From Nocardia mexicana NBRC 108244 (GTDB lineage Bacteria > Actinomycetota > Actinomycetes > Mycobacteriales > Mycobacteriaceae): DNA of 64,000 bases. The DNA lies in contig NZ_BDBV01000006.1 in assembly GCF_001613165.1 (NCBI RefSeq), positions 62,001-126,000 on the forward strand, written 5' to 3'. The notes under the pieces were generated by a model that saw only the letters and a program-made list of their open reading frames with translations, did not search any database and was not told the origin of the DNA. Shown here in pieces: positions 31,204 through 40,900 of the stretch (positions are counted from its first letter, which is position 1; every line of letters begins with the position of its first letter). Both the position numbers and the translations under genes were made by a program.

Positions 31204-31563
31204 CGGCCACGGCGGCGTCGACCACCCGACGGAAGGTGACGCCGTCCCGCTCGGCGCGCCGGCCACTCGGCCGCCGCCGAGCATGGGAGAAGGAAAGTGC
31301 CGCGTGCGGTAGAAGAACGGTGCCGAGTGCTCGGTGATCTTCTCGCTATGCCTTCTCTGCCATCGAACGACCGCTCCTAAACAGCCCAAGCAAGCATCCG
31401 AACAGCACGCAAGCTGACGATCGAACGATTGAGCTACCACCACCACAGCTCGACGGTCAGCCTTCAGTTAACAGATAGACAACTATTTGTGATCATCGTC
31501 GCGGCCGTACCGATTGTTCTGTTTATGTGAATGTGTCCGAACCGCATAGGGGAAGGATCGCTG
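31204..31563. other. Noncoding stretch before the small secreted protein
   Basis: 360 bases after the NmrA-like gene. Open frames here lack family resemblance. The last 100 bases (about 31465-31560) are clearly more AT-rich than the surroundings and probably carry the promoter of the secreted-protein gene at 31564, with GGGGAAGGA as its ribosome site. No repeat or terminator was clear. Confidence 0.45.
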
Positions 31564-32013
31564 ATGAACGGCCTCGCTCTCCGTTCCACTCTGGTCGGCG
31601 TATCGGTCGCGGCGCTGGCCCTGCCGCTCGCCGCCACCACGGCATCGGCGGAACCGACCGATATCAACGTCACAGCGCATGCCGTCGGTTCCACGGTCAC
31701 GACCGAGATCACCAACAACGGCTCATCCACGGCGGATTGCATGCTGGGGATCCGGAAGACTCTGGAGACTCCGCCGGACTACGGAAAGATGAATTTGGCG
31801 AGTAATGGCAACGATGTCATCACTTCGACGTTCGAGAACGTAGCTCCGGCGGACTACCTGGTGACATGGAAGTGCGAATCGCCCACGGGCGAAAAGTGGG
31901 GCACGCGGCCCGAACTGCAGCCGGACCACGTGACAGCGGTGCCGACACCTGTGACCGTCGAGCGCTGCAACGGGTCGGGCTGCCCTCCGCCGGCAGGTTC
32001 TTCCGGGGGTTAG
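31564..32013 (+). CDS. Small secreted protein of unknown function
   Basis: A 149-residue protein with a classical signal peptide: hydrophobic STLVGVSVAALALPLAA after a short N-terminus and cleavage probably after ASA (about residue 29). The mature part is about 120 residues, beta-rich, with Asn/Thr runs and four cysteines (MLGI preceded by Cys, WKCES, RCNGSGC), suggesting two disulfides. It ends in a Pro/Gly/Ser tail. No family recognised; the pattern resembles small immunoglobulin-like secreted proteins of actinobacteria. It lies 83 bases before a lipoprotein gene. Confidence 0.75.
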   Translation: MNGLALRSTLVGVSVAALALPLAATTASAEPTDINVTAHAVGSTVTTEITNNGSSTADCMLGIRKTLETPPDYGKMNLASNGNDVITSTFENVAPADYLVTWKCESPTGEKWGTRPELQPDHVTAVPTPVTVERCNGSGCPPPAGSSGG

Positions 32014-32096
32014 GCACCGGATCCCCCGTTCTACAGCCTCGTGATGGCTGGTAGTCACGCTCGGCGTGTTCCTTCTGATCGTGGACCGGAGGGCTG

Positions 32097-33803
32097 ATGA
32101 GCAGATCGCTGGTGCGGAATGGACGGCGGTGGCGGGCGGGTGCCGCGGCCTTGTTGCTGATCGGTGGCATGGCCGCGTGTTCGGACACCGACTCGAAAAA
32201 TGAATCATCCTCCGGGGCAACGGCTTCCGCGACAGCACCCAGCGGCGGTGCGACCACGGACTTGACCGGCGGCGAGTTCAGTGACTGTTTCTGGCATTAC
32301 GGCGCGGTCGGGGCCGACCCGTTGTTCAACGTCGCCTACCCCGACGCGGGTACCGCCTATTGGGCGGCCTACCTGCGCCGACCGGAGGGGTCGAAGCTGG
32401 AGTTGAGCGGTACCTTCCCGCATTCGCGATACTCCTCGCTGATCTCCTACGACAAGCTCGGCGCGGTTGTCGACGGTGTGGCCGACTACCAGATGCAACC
32501 CGCGCCGGGGTCGACGAACACTTTCGTGGCCGGTGCGCGCCGCGATGTCCCCGATGCCGAGCGGGCCTACACCCTCACGGTCGATCACGCACCCAACTAC
32601 GACCCCGTCGCGAACCAGCAGCTGTACCCGACTCGCGATCCGCGCAATAACGAACCGCAGCGCACCAGCCTGTTCACCGGGACCTCCTCACAGCTGGGGC
32701 AGGTGGACCTGGGCGCGGAAACCGGGTCCGACGGTAGGACCTATCAGCTCGACCTGATGCTGTACCGGGTCTACATCCCTGACAGGGACACCGACCTCAC
32801 CGGCGGGGTCGGCCTGCCGAAACCGAAACTTACGCTGACCGATGGCACCACCCTCACCGGTCAGGAGCTGTGCGATGCCACCGACACCGAATCCAAGGAC
32901 TTCGCGAAGCAGCACGGCGGCGCAACCCGGCTACCGGCCGCGTCCTCGCTCGGGCTGAGTACCGAGAACTACAGCGACCTGCGTTATCCCGATCAGATCA
33001 CCGACGATCACGACGCACTGCCCAATACCCCCGGTGTCCAGGCGCAGGTGTACCCGCCGCCGGACCCGAAGAACCTGAAGACCTACGACAGCCCACCGGA
33101 CGGCGTGTTGTTCCAGACCAAGCGTGCGATCAATCCCGAGTTTCCGGCCGTCTACGCCCCGAGCGCCGATCTCACCATCGCGCGTTCGACCGCGTGGACG
33201 CCGCAGTACGACCGAATCTTCCTGTTGCAGACCTGGACCGGTGACGATGCCATCGGCGCGGAGACCGACCCGCCCCGGGAGGGCGGCGGTGGGTTCTTCC
33301 CCAACGTGCACAACAACTACATCCGCTCGATCCTGCACCGCGGCTACGGCGAAGTCGCCGTCGTGAAGGGCAAGATGCCCACTCACCCGAACACCTACAA
33401 CCACGACACGGTCATGGGCACCGGCGACGTCCGCTACGTCTCGTTCTGCATGAACGAATCTCCGTACAGCACAAGGGTTATGAACTGCACCTACGACGAA
33501 CAGGTCCCCGTCGACCGAGAGGGCAACTACACCGTCGTCATCAGCCGCTCCGGCGACCGCCCGAAGAACGCCACCCCCGAGTGCGGTTACGGCTACGTCG
33601 AATGGTCGGACAAGGGCGACGGATACAAGGACCACGACTTCGGCATGCTGCAGATCCGGAACATGCTGCCCGACACCGGATTCGACCAAGCCGTGCAGAA
33701 CACCGAGGTACCCGGTGACGAGGTAGCGGTGATGGGGCCATACCTTCCTAACGTCACCTACACCGACAAGACCGGGTTCGACAACCAACCCTGTCGCAAG
33801 TAG
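32097..33803 (+). CDS. Lipoprotein of unknown function
   Basis: A 568-residue lipoprotein: basic N-terminus, hydrophobic AAALLLIGGMAAC with the lipidated cysteine near residue 28, then a Ser/Ala/Thr-rich spacer. The C-terminal third (VRYVSFCMNESPYSTRVMNC, then YTVVISRSGDRPKNATPECGYGY) is reminiscent of the DUF1214-type fold, where such strands follow an immunoglobulin-like domain, but I cannot name a family with confidence. Several cysteines suggest disulfides. It follows the small secreted protein on the same strand and may share its transcript. Confidence 0.7.
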   Translation: MSRSLVRNGRRWRAGAAALLLIGGMAACSDTDSKNESSSGATASATAPSGGATTDLTGGEFSDCFWHYGAVGADPLFNVAYPDAGTAYWAAYLRRPEGSKLELSGTFPHSRYSSLISYDKLGAVVDGVADYQMQPAPGSTNTFVAGARRDVPDAERAYTLTVDHAPNYDPVANQQLYPTRDPRNNEPQRTSLFTGTSSQLGQVDLGAETGSDGRTYQLDLMLYRVYIPDRDTDLTGGVGLPKPKLTLTDGTTLTGQELCDATDTESKDFAKQHGGATRLPAASSLGLSTENYSDLRYPDQITDDHDALPNTPGVQAQVYPPPDPKNLKTYDSPPDGVLFQTKRAINPEFPAVYAPSADLTIARSTAWTPQYDRIFLLQTWTGDDAIGAETDPPREGGGGFFPNVHNNYIRSILHRGYGEVAVVKGKMPTHPNTYNHDTVMGTGDVRYVSFCMNESPYSTRVMNCTYDEQVPVDREGNYTVVISRSGDRPKNATPECGYGYVEWSDKGDGYKDHDFGMLQIRNMLPDTGFDQAVQNTEVPGDEVAVMGPYLPNVTYTDKTGFDNQPCRK

Positions 33804-33856
33804 ACGGCACCGTAAGCCTGACCTTCTCCGACCGGGTGGTGGCCATGCCCTGCCCG

Positions 33857-33874
33857 GCGGGGTAGGGACCCCGC
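33857..33874. terminator. Hairpin between convergent genes
   Basis: Arms GCGGGGT and ACCCCGC around AGGG form a seven-base-pair stem 54 bases after the lipoprotein stop and 17 bases after the stop of the small minus-strand frame at 33892. It may terminate both. There is no T-tract. Confidence 0.5.
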
Positions 33875-33891
33875 TCATCACGGTGCGGGTG

Positions 33892-34041
33892 CTACCGTTC
33901 GAGGCTGGATCTGAGGTCTCGCAACCGTCCCCCGGCCACGGACTCCATCTCCCGGCCACCACGGGCGAACATCTCCGGCCGAGCGAACATCTTCGGCGCA
34001 TCATGCAGCCACCGCTGCCGCATCTCTTCCGCCGATCGCAC
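33892..34041 (-). CDS. 49-residue hypothetical protein, possibly a truncated gene
   Basis: A GTG-started frame of 49 codons, missed by simple length filters. It encodes a strongly protein-like amphipathic sequence: AEEMRQRWLHDAPKMFARPEM, then FARGGREMESVAGGRLRDL, ending RSSLER. The composition and helical period argue for a real product. It could be a complete small protein or the N-terminal remnant of a longer one. No upstream ribosome site is strong. A hairpin follows its stop. Confidence 0.5.
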   Translation of the reverse strand: MRSAEEMRQRWLHDAPKMFARPEMFARGGREMESVAGGRLRDLRSSLER

Positions 34042-34219
34042 CGCACCAGCCTATGCGAGTAAGAAGAACGAGAAGTGACTCATGACCACCCACCGGAAAT
34101 CGACACGTTCGTCGGCGATTCCCGTTGTCCCGCAACGGCTCTGATCGAGCGCTTCGAGCGGAGCCACTACCGATCACCTGGCTGCTCGACGCACGTTCGA
34201 AGCCGCCTGATGATCGCGG

Positions 34220-34558
34220 TCAGCCGCCTGCTGGCGCCGGTGTGCAGTCCGGCTGGAACGGATAGCAAGGGCGGCGGGGAGGAGGCGGCGGCGGCACTTG
34301 CGCAGGTTCGGACCCTTGAGGTGACACGCGCACCGTAGGTGCTGCCGGTGGGGACGGGTCCCTGGAACCGAAGAGAACGATCCCGACGAGCACTATGAAG
34401 CTGAAGGCCACCAGCCCACCCAACACCAGCAGCGGCGCGAACCAAGCCACCGCGAAGAACGGGATACGCCGCGAACGTCTGCGCACCGGCCTCCCCGGCG
34501 GCCGCACGTACCTACCATTCCGCATCTGATCCCGCACCCGCCGCGCCATGCCCGCCAT
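34220..34558 (-). CDS. Small single-pass membrane protein with a proline-rich tail
   Basis: About 112 residues: a basic N-terminus (RRVRDQMRNGRYVRPPGRPVRRRSRR), one long hydrophobic segment (FFAVAWFAPLLVLGGLVAF and beyond, about 41-72), then a Pro-rich external tail with PPPPPPRR and two cysteines. I recognise no family. The layout fits small actinobacterial envelope proteins. The start is uncertain among ATGs at 34558, 34549 and 34528. Confidence 0.45.
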   Translation of the reverse strand: MAGMARRVRDQMRNGRYVRPPGRPVRRRSRRIPFFAVAWFAPLLVLGGLVAFSFIVLVGIVLFGSRDPSPPAAPTVRVSPQGSEPAQVPPPPPPRRPCYPFQPDCTPAPAGG

Positions 34559-34647
34559 TATCGCAGCCGCCCCGACAGACCCCGTGAACACGTTGCGCTA
34601 CCGACAGTTTCGCGCGCTCGGTCCAACCACGTTCGACGGAGCGAACA

Positions 34648-34890
34648 TCAGTCGAACAGTCCTTCGACCGTATCGGTATCGACAGCACGCACGACCCACC
34701 GCAGCAGCTGATCGAGGTCACCGCAGGCTGCGATCCGAGCTTCGACCTCCGGCAAGACAGAAAATCCCCGCGCCTTCAATATCGACACCACCGAGCGAGC
34801 CGTTTGCTCCACTTGCCCTTGTTGCCGCGCCTCCTCACGCCCCTGCGCCACGCCACGTACCGCCGGGGCGAAATCGCTCTGGTACCGATA
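34648..34890 (-). pseudogene. Duplicated C-terminal fragment of the neighbouring nuclease-fold gene
   Basis: An open stretch encoding YQSDFAPAVRG to DTDTVEGLFD. It aligns with the C-terminus of the complete gene just upstream: YQSDFARR, then a charged helix, then DPDQLLEW and VDELFD correspond to YQSDFAPA, DLDQLLRW and VEGLFD. It starts a few bases after that gene's stop and has no start of its own in the matching region. It is a partial tandem duplicate that has diverged. Confidence 0.75.
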
Positions 34891-34898
34891 TCCGGCCG

Positions 34899-35771
34899 TC
34901 ACTGATCGAACAACTCGTCTACCGAACTGACAGAGGAGGCACGACGACCCCACTCCAGCAATTGATCAGGATCCTCACACCGAACGATCCGATCCTTGGC
35001 CCCTGAAGACACCGCAAGCCCCCGCCCCTCCAAGACAGCTAGCAACATCGCTGCCTCGCCTTCCGCACGACCCTCTACACGTCCCTCTGCGACGTATCGG
35101 CGGGCGAAATCGCTCTGGTAGTCCTTGGTGGTTGCCATGATCTCCTCCAGACGGCGCTGGGCTGTGGCGGACAGGGCCGCTGCCACAACGTCATAGTACA
35201 TTCTGCCCTGCTCATCGGTAGTTTTGTGTAGTCCCGCCAGCAGCGCAGCGAACACCTGATCGGCGTACGGTTGCTCGCCGTGAGCTATCGCCGACAGCAC
35301 GACACGCTCCGGCACGGCGATTGCTTCCGCAGGATCGGTGACCACCGGCACGCGGTCCGGTCCGAGCACCAGAGGGCGGAGCACCAATCCAGGATGACCG
35401 AACTCGATCGGCTCACGACACCATTCCGCAACCTCCGGCTTCGGAGCGACGACCAGGAGATATGTCGGACACCGAAGCCGGGAGCGCAGCGTCGACACGT
35501 ACACCGGCCAACTCCACCTACGCGACTCATCGATCCCGAGTTGCACCTCCACATCAATAGCGACCATCGTGCGATCGTCCGGGCCGATCAGGGCAAACGC
35601 CGAATCACCGCGAAACTCTTTCGGCCCCACATCGGTGAAGTCGCAAGGCTCGGCTCGGGCCTGCGGACAGTCAGGCACATGCTCACCGAAGACATCTGCC
35701 AGGTACCACGCCGCAAGCATCGGCTGCGACCGGAAAAGCTCAACCAAACCCTCGTGCAGGTAGGACGGCAT
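34899..35771 (-). CDS. PD-(D/E)XK nuclease-fold (Rpn/transposase-like) protein
   Basis: A 290-residue protein of a family common in Nocardia and Streptomyces, usually starting MPSxxHE and annotated as Rpn-like or hypothetical. The nuclease-like core is in the first half: acidic DSAFALIGPDDRTMVAIDVEVQLG at about 54-77 provides the D and ExQ pattern. The second half is helical, with a charged coiled EGRVEGRAEGEAAMLLAVLEGRG. The start at 35771 fits the family. Rpn relatives act in recombination; the actinobacterial group is uncharacterised. A partial copy of its C-terminus follows. Confidence 0.75.
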   Translation of the reverse strand: MPSYLHEGLVELFRSQPMLAAWYLADVFGEHVPDCPQARAEPCDFTDVGPKEFRGDSAFALIGPDDRTMVAIDVEVQLGIDESRRWSWPVYVSTLRSRLRCPTYLLVVAPKPEVAEWCREPIEFGHPGLVLRPLVLGPDRVPVVTDPAEAIAVPERVVLSAIAHGEQPYADQVFAALLAGLHKTTDEQGRMYYDVVAAALSATAQRRLEEIMATTKDYQSDFARRYVAEGRVEGRAEGEAAMLLAVLEGRGLAVSSGAKDRIVRCEDPDQLLEWGRRASSVSSVDELFDQ

Positions 35772-35925
35772 GGTGGGGACAGTACGCCGGGGCACCGACA
35801 AGTTCGCCCGAAATTTGAACTCGCACAACGGATCTGGGCGTTCGACCATAAGGGGGAGTGACCAAGTCGCTGGTTACGCACGACGGTCTCGACTTGCCGT
35901 AGCTGTCGTCGTGGCGCCCTAGCCG

Positions 35926-35978
35926 GTCATTGCAATGCTCAACCCTTCGGGGGCATCGATCGGCACTGTCATTGCAAT
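35926..35978. promoter_or_regulatory. Paired GTCATTGCAAT sites
   Basis: GTCATTGCAAT occurs at 35926-35936 and again at 35968-35978, exactly 42 bases apart (four helical turns). Each contains the palindrome ATTGCAAT. They lie in the 339-base gap upstream of the TIM-barrel gene (36111) and of the nuclease-fold gene on the other strand. A dimeric regulator bound twice on one DNA face would fit; no cognate regulator lies beside it. The rest of the gap shows nothing else. Confidence 0.5.
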
Positions 35979-36110
35979 CAGCAATCGCAGGTATGAGCTG
36001 CACAAATGGGCCGATGCAACGCCGGTTTCGTTGACCGTCGTTTCAACATCCCCCTAATGTTCGAATACGAAATCAGGCCAACATCACCCACGCCAAACAC
36101 AGGAAAAACC

Positions 36111-37076
36111 ATGCGCGCCAAGGGCATCACCTATGACACCGGCTTCACCCCCGGGCTGAGTTCGCGGCCCGAGTTCGATCCCGACGCGGTGAAGGAGGAG
36201 ATCCGCGTCGTCGCCGAGGATCTGCACTGTGATGCCGTGCGGATCATCGGCGGCGACCCGGAGCGCATGTCGGTCGCGGCACGGCATGCGGTGGACGCCG
36301 GGCTCGAGGTCTGGTTCTCCCCGTTCCCGAGCGACCTGACCACCGACGACATGCGGCCGTACTTCGCCGAGTGCGCCGACCGCGCCGAGGCCGTCGGAGC
36401 GCAGGTCTTCGTCACCGGCTGTGAGCTGAGCCTGTTCGCCGCCGGCTTTCTCCCCGGCGCGGATCTGCTCACCAGGGTCGCGAATTTCACCAGCGGCGAT
36501 CCCGCGGCCATGGAGAATCTCGCCGAAGCCACTCCACGGATCAACGCCTTCCTGGCGGAGACCGTGACGACGGTGCGAAAACGGTTCGGCGGCAAGGTCA
36601 CCTACGCCTCCGCGCTCTGGGAGGAGATCGACTGGGAGCCCTTCGACATCGTGGGCATCGACGCCTACGTCGACCCCGAGGACCCCGCCTGCCGCCCGGG
36701 CCTCCGGCAATTCTTCCGGCACGGCAAGCCGATCGCCGTGACCGAATTCGGTTGCTGCACATATCGGGGCGCGGCCGCACGCAGCGGAATCGGCTGGGAC
36801 ATCGCCGACCACGAGGCCGATCCGCCGCGCATCAAGGGCGACTACGTCCGCGACGAGGACGAGCAGGTCCGCTATATGCGCGCCATCTTCGACCTGGCCG
36901 AGGACGAATCCGTGGACACCGCATTCTGGTTCACGTTCGCCAGCTATAGCTGCCCGCACCACGAGGATCCGCGCTTCGACCTCGACCTGGCCGCCTTCGG
37001 CGTCTGCAAGGTCATGCCCGACGGCAGCCTGGAGCCGAAGCGCGCCTTCCACGCCCTGGCGGAAATCTGCCGATGA
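36111..37076 (+). CDS. Glycoside-hydrolase-like TIM-barrel protein
   Basis: A 321-residue soluble protein with the pattern of a clan-A glycoside hydrolase: repeated strand-helix units, Glu105 in FVTGCELSLF at the expected acid/base place and Glu212 in IAVTEFGCC at the expected nucleophile place. FDIVGIDAYVDPE near 178-190 matches a barrel strand. Related actinobacterial proteins are sometimes labelled abortive-infection proteins, which I cannot confirm. No signal peptide is present, so it acts in the cytoplasm. ATG 36111 follows AGGAAAA; a longer frame begins at 36006. Confidence 0.7.
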   Translation: MRAKGITYDTGFTPGLSSRPEFDPDAVKEEIRVVAEDLHCDAVRIIGGDPERMSVAARHAVDAGLEVWFSPFPSDLTTDDMRPYFAECADRAEAVGAQVFVTGCELSLFAAGFLPGADLLTRVANFTSGDPAAMENLAEATPRINAFLAETVTTVRKRFGGKVTYASALWEEIDWEPFDIVGIDAYVDPEDPACRPGLRQFFRHGKPIAVTEFGCCTYRGAAARSGIGWDIADHEADPPRIKGDYVRDEDEQVRYMRAIFDLAEDESVDTAFWFTFASYSCPHHEDPRFDLDLAAFGVCKVMPDGSLEPKRAFHALAEICR

Positions 37077-37082
37077 GGTGAA

Positions 37083-37901
37083 TCAGCCGCGGGCGTCCAG
37101 CCAAGCCCGGACCTCGTGCATCAACGCTACCGGCGCGTCGTAGTGCATGAGGTGGTTGGAGCCCGGCACCAACCGCAGGGTGGACCCAGCGATCAGCTCG
37201 TGCAGGCGGTGGGCACGGTCGACGGGGATCCAGCCATCCGCTTCACCCCAGACGATGTGGACCGGAATATCCATGTCCCCCAGGCGATCCTCGTTCTCGC
37301 GCAGGAACTTCTCGTCGTACTGGGCGATTTGGCGGTAGAAGGCCGGTTGCCCCTCCGCACCGGTCCACGGCTCCACGAGAGCGTCGAGGATCCGCTCCGG
37401 AAGCTCTGTGACACTTGCGTTCTGGACGTAGGCACGGACGAGCGCCCGGTGAATGTACTCGGGTAGCTGCCCGAGCAGGTCGGGGTTGTCTTGCACGTAT
37501 CGGAAGAACGGCGACCCGCTGGGCGGAATCGCGACCACATCCACCAGCATCAACGACGCATACGCCACCCGCTCGACCAGATGTGCGCGCAACGACACCG
37601 CACCACCGAAATCGTGCGCGATCACGTGCGGCGACGCCAAGCCCCAATGCTCCAGCAGCGCCGCGAAAGCCGCTGCCTGAGAACCGAAGTCGACGGCATG
37701 ACCGGCCTCCTTCGAGGACCGGCCGTACCCCGGCATATCCCACAGGTGCACGGTGAAGTCCCGCGCGAGGGCCTCCGCGAACGGCTGCCACAGCACCGAG
37801 GAGAACGGCGTGCCGTGACAGAAGACGACATCAGGACCGCTCCCCATCCTGGCGCAGGCGATCCGCCGCCCCTGCCATTCGAAGGTCTCATCAAGATCCA
37901 T
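37083..37901 (-). CDS. Alpha/beta hydrolase with an aspartate nucleophile
   Basis: A 272-residue alpha/beta hydrolase. The oxyanion segment is HGTPFSSVLW at 29-38. The nucleophile elbow reads AHDFGG with Asp97 in place of serine, as in haloalkane dehalogenases and epoxide hydrolases. The acid segment is WGEADGWIPVDRA and the histidine is in SNHLMHYDAP. The cap domain (about 125-200) carries PFFRYVQDNPDLLG. It is convergent with the TIM-barrel gene, six bases between stops. The start ATG 37901 is two codons after an alternative GTG. Confidence 0.85.
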   Translation of the reverse strand: MDLDETFEWQGRRIACARMGSGPDVVFCHGTPFSSVLWQPFAEALARDFTVHLWDMPGYGRSSKEAGHAVDFGSQAAAFAALLEHWGLASPHVIAHDFGGAVSLRAHLVERVAYASLMLVDVVAIPPSGSPFFRYVQDNPDLLGQLPEYIHRALVRAYVQNASVTELPERILDALVEPWTGAEGQPAFYRQIAQYDEKFLRENEDRLGDMDIPVHIVWGEADGWIPVDRAHRLHELIAGSTLRLVPGSNHLMHYDAPVALMHEVRAWLDARG

Positions 37902-37939
37902 ACCCACAGGGTAGCGGCGGTTCGTGCGAGCCCGGCGGG

Positions 37940-40900
37940 TCAGTTGGACGCGCCCACCAGGTTCTCCCCGCGCATGCGCTGGCTGATCACCTGGGTGATG
38001 CCGTCGCCGCGCATGCTGACGCCGTAGAGCGCGTCCGCGACCTCCATGGTCGGCTTCTGGTGGGTGATGACGATCAGCTGCGACTTCTCGCGCAGCTGCT
38101 CGAACAGGCCGATGAGGCGGCGCAGGTTGGTGTCGTCCAGCGCTGCCTCGACCTCGTCCATCACATAGAACGGCGACGGGCGGGCACGGAAGATCGCCAC
38201 CAGCAAAGCCACTGCGGTGAGCGACTTCTCACCGCCCGACAGCAGCGACAATCGCTTGACCTTCTTGCCCGGCGGGCGGGCTTCCACCTCGATGCCGGTC
38301 GTCAGCATGTCCGACGGGTCGGTCAGCACCAGCCGCCCCTCGCCGCCGGGGAACAGCTTCGCGAAGACGCCGACGAATTCCTGCTCGACGTCCTCCCACG
38401 CCTCGGTGAACACCTGCAGGATCCGCGCGTCCACCTCGGACACCACATCCAGCAGATCCTGGCGCGCCTTCTTGACGTCCTCGAGCTGCGTGGACAGGAA
38501 GTTGTAGCGCTCCTCGAGGGCCGCGAACTCTTCCAGCGCAAGGGGATTCACCTTGCCGAGCGTGGTGAGGTCCTTCTCGGCGCGCTTGGCGCGGCGCTGC
38601 TGGGTGGCGCGGTCGAAGGGCATGGGCTGCGGCGGGCTGACCGCCTCGCCGCGCTCCTTGGCCTGCTCGTACTCCTGCAGCTCGAGCGGCGTCGGCGGCA
38701 TCGGCACGTCGGGACCGTACTCGGCGATCAGATCGTCGAGGGCCAGGCCGAACTGCTCGGAGATGGTCTCCTCCAGCTGCTCGATGCGCAGCGCCGCCTC
38801 GGCCCGGGCCACCTCGTCGCGGTGCACGGCGTCGGTGAGCTGCGTCAGCTGGGTGGTCAGCGCCCGCGTCCGCTCCTTGGTCTGGTCGACCTGCGCGGCG
38901 CAGTCGGTACGGCGGCGGACCAGCTCGTCCCGGCGCGAACTGGCTTCGGCCACAACGGTTTCCAGCTCGGCGGCGACACGCTCCGCGGATTCGGCCACCA
39001 CCGCGGCGACCTCGGCCGCGCGACGGCGTGCGGCCTGGGCCCGTTCGGCGCGGGCGCGCGACTCGCGTTCGGCGCGGGCGGCCCGGCGCAGCGAATCCGC
39101 CTTGCCGCGAACCGATTCCGCGCGCTCCTCGGCCGTGCGCACGGCCAGGCGGGCCTCCACCTCCATGGCGCGGGCCTCGGCCAGCGCGGCGGCGGCCTCC
39201 TCGCGTTCCTCCCCCGCGGTCTCGGTGCCCGCACCGTCATCCGAATCCAGTTCGGACTGTTCGGATTCCACGTGCCGCAGCCGATCCTCGAGTTCGGCCA
39301 GCTTCTCCAGGTTCTCGTCCCGCGCGGTCTCGGCGTCGGCGCGCTGCGCCTGCAGGCGCTCGCATTCGGACTGGGCGGTGCGGGCGGTCTCGCCGAGGCG
39401 GCCGAGCCGGTCGTATATCGACACCAGCGCCTGATCGGACTCGTGCAGGGCCAGCAGCGCCTGATCGGCGGCCCCCTTGCGGTCGGTCTGCTCGGCCTCC
39501 GCCCCCGACAGCGCGGCCTCGAACTCCTCGGCATGGCGCTGCCAGGACGCCAATTCGGCCTTCGCGGCATCGATATCGGCCTGGATCTCGAGCTGGCTGG
39601 GGGCGCGATCGGAGCCGCCGAGCAGCCAGCCGGTCCCCGTGAGGTCACCGTCGCGGGTCACGATGCGCAGATCCGGCTGTACCGCAAGGACTTCGGCGGC
39701 CGCGGCCAGATCGTCGACGACCACGGTCCCGGCGGTCAGCGCGGCAATGGCACCGCGCATCGCCTCGGGAGCATCGACCACCTCCGACAGTCGCCGCGCG
39801 GACCCCGGCAGCGGTCCGCGATTGCCGCCGTCGCCGAGTGAACCGGCCGCGCCGCCGTAGACGACCGCGGCCCGGCCCCCATCGGCCTCCTTGAGTGCGC
39901 GCAGCGCGGAGTGCGCGGGACCACCGGCCTCCGCGGCGACCGCATCGGCCAGCGGGCCCAATGCGGCGGCGACCGCGGCCTCGAAGCCGCTGTGCACCTG
40001 CAACATCGCCGACAGCGGGCCGAGCAGGCCCTCGGCGTGATGCTCCAGCAGCCAGGCGCCGCCGTCGCGGCGTGCCAGACCCATGGTCAGCGCCTCGATC
40101 CGGGCGGTCAGCGAGGCGACCTTCTTACTGGCCTCCCGATCGGATTCACGCAGTTCGGTCACCCGCCGCTCGGCCTGCTCCAGCGCCTCGGCGGCGTGCT
40201 CGTAGGCGGTGTCCAGGCTCTCCTCGCCCGCGTCGAGTTCGCTCAGTTCGCTTTGCACGGATTCGAATTCGGCCTCGGCGCCCTCGCCGCGCCGGCGAGC
40301 CTCCGCCAGCGCCTCCGACAGCCGCGCGATCTCGGTGTCCGCGGATTGCGCGCGATGCCGCAGCGTGTCGACCTGTCCGGACAGGCGGGCCAGGCCCTCC
40401 CGGCGATCGGCGATCGCCCGCACGGCGGCCAGGTGCGCCTGTTCGGCGGCCTTGGCGGCCTGTTCGCGCTCGTGCAGTTGCTCGCGGGCGGACTCGAGCG
40501 TCTCGGCGGCGACCTCCACCGCCGCCTGGAGTTCGGCCTCCTCGGCCTCCACCCGGGCCGCCTCGGCCTCCAGCTGCTCGGGATCGCGCCCGGTGCCGGT
40601 GGGCTGTTCGATGGTGAGGTTGCGGGCGCGGTCGCGGGCGATGCGTATGGTGGCGTTGACGCGCTCCACCAGCGCCGACAGCTGGAACCACGTCTGTGCG
40701 GCGGCCTCGGCGCTGGGCGTCAGCCGGGAGAGCTCGAATTCCTGTTGCGCCAGCGCGGCATTGGCGGCGTCGAGCTCGGCCTGGACGTTGATCTGCTGCT
40801 CGCGGGCGTACGATTCCTTGCTCTGCTGGCTCTCCAGCTCGCGGCGCCGGGTCACCAGGTCGTCGGCGGCCAGCCGCAGCCGGGCGTCGCGCAGCTCGGA

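Noticed and set aside
34075..34338. An 87-residue plus-strand frame after the lipoprotein gene.
   Set aside because: No ribosome site or motif is present, and it overlaps the better-supported small membrane protein on the other strand.
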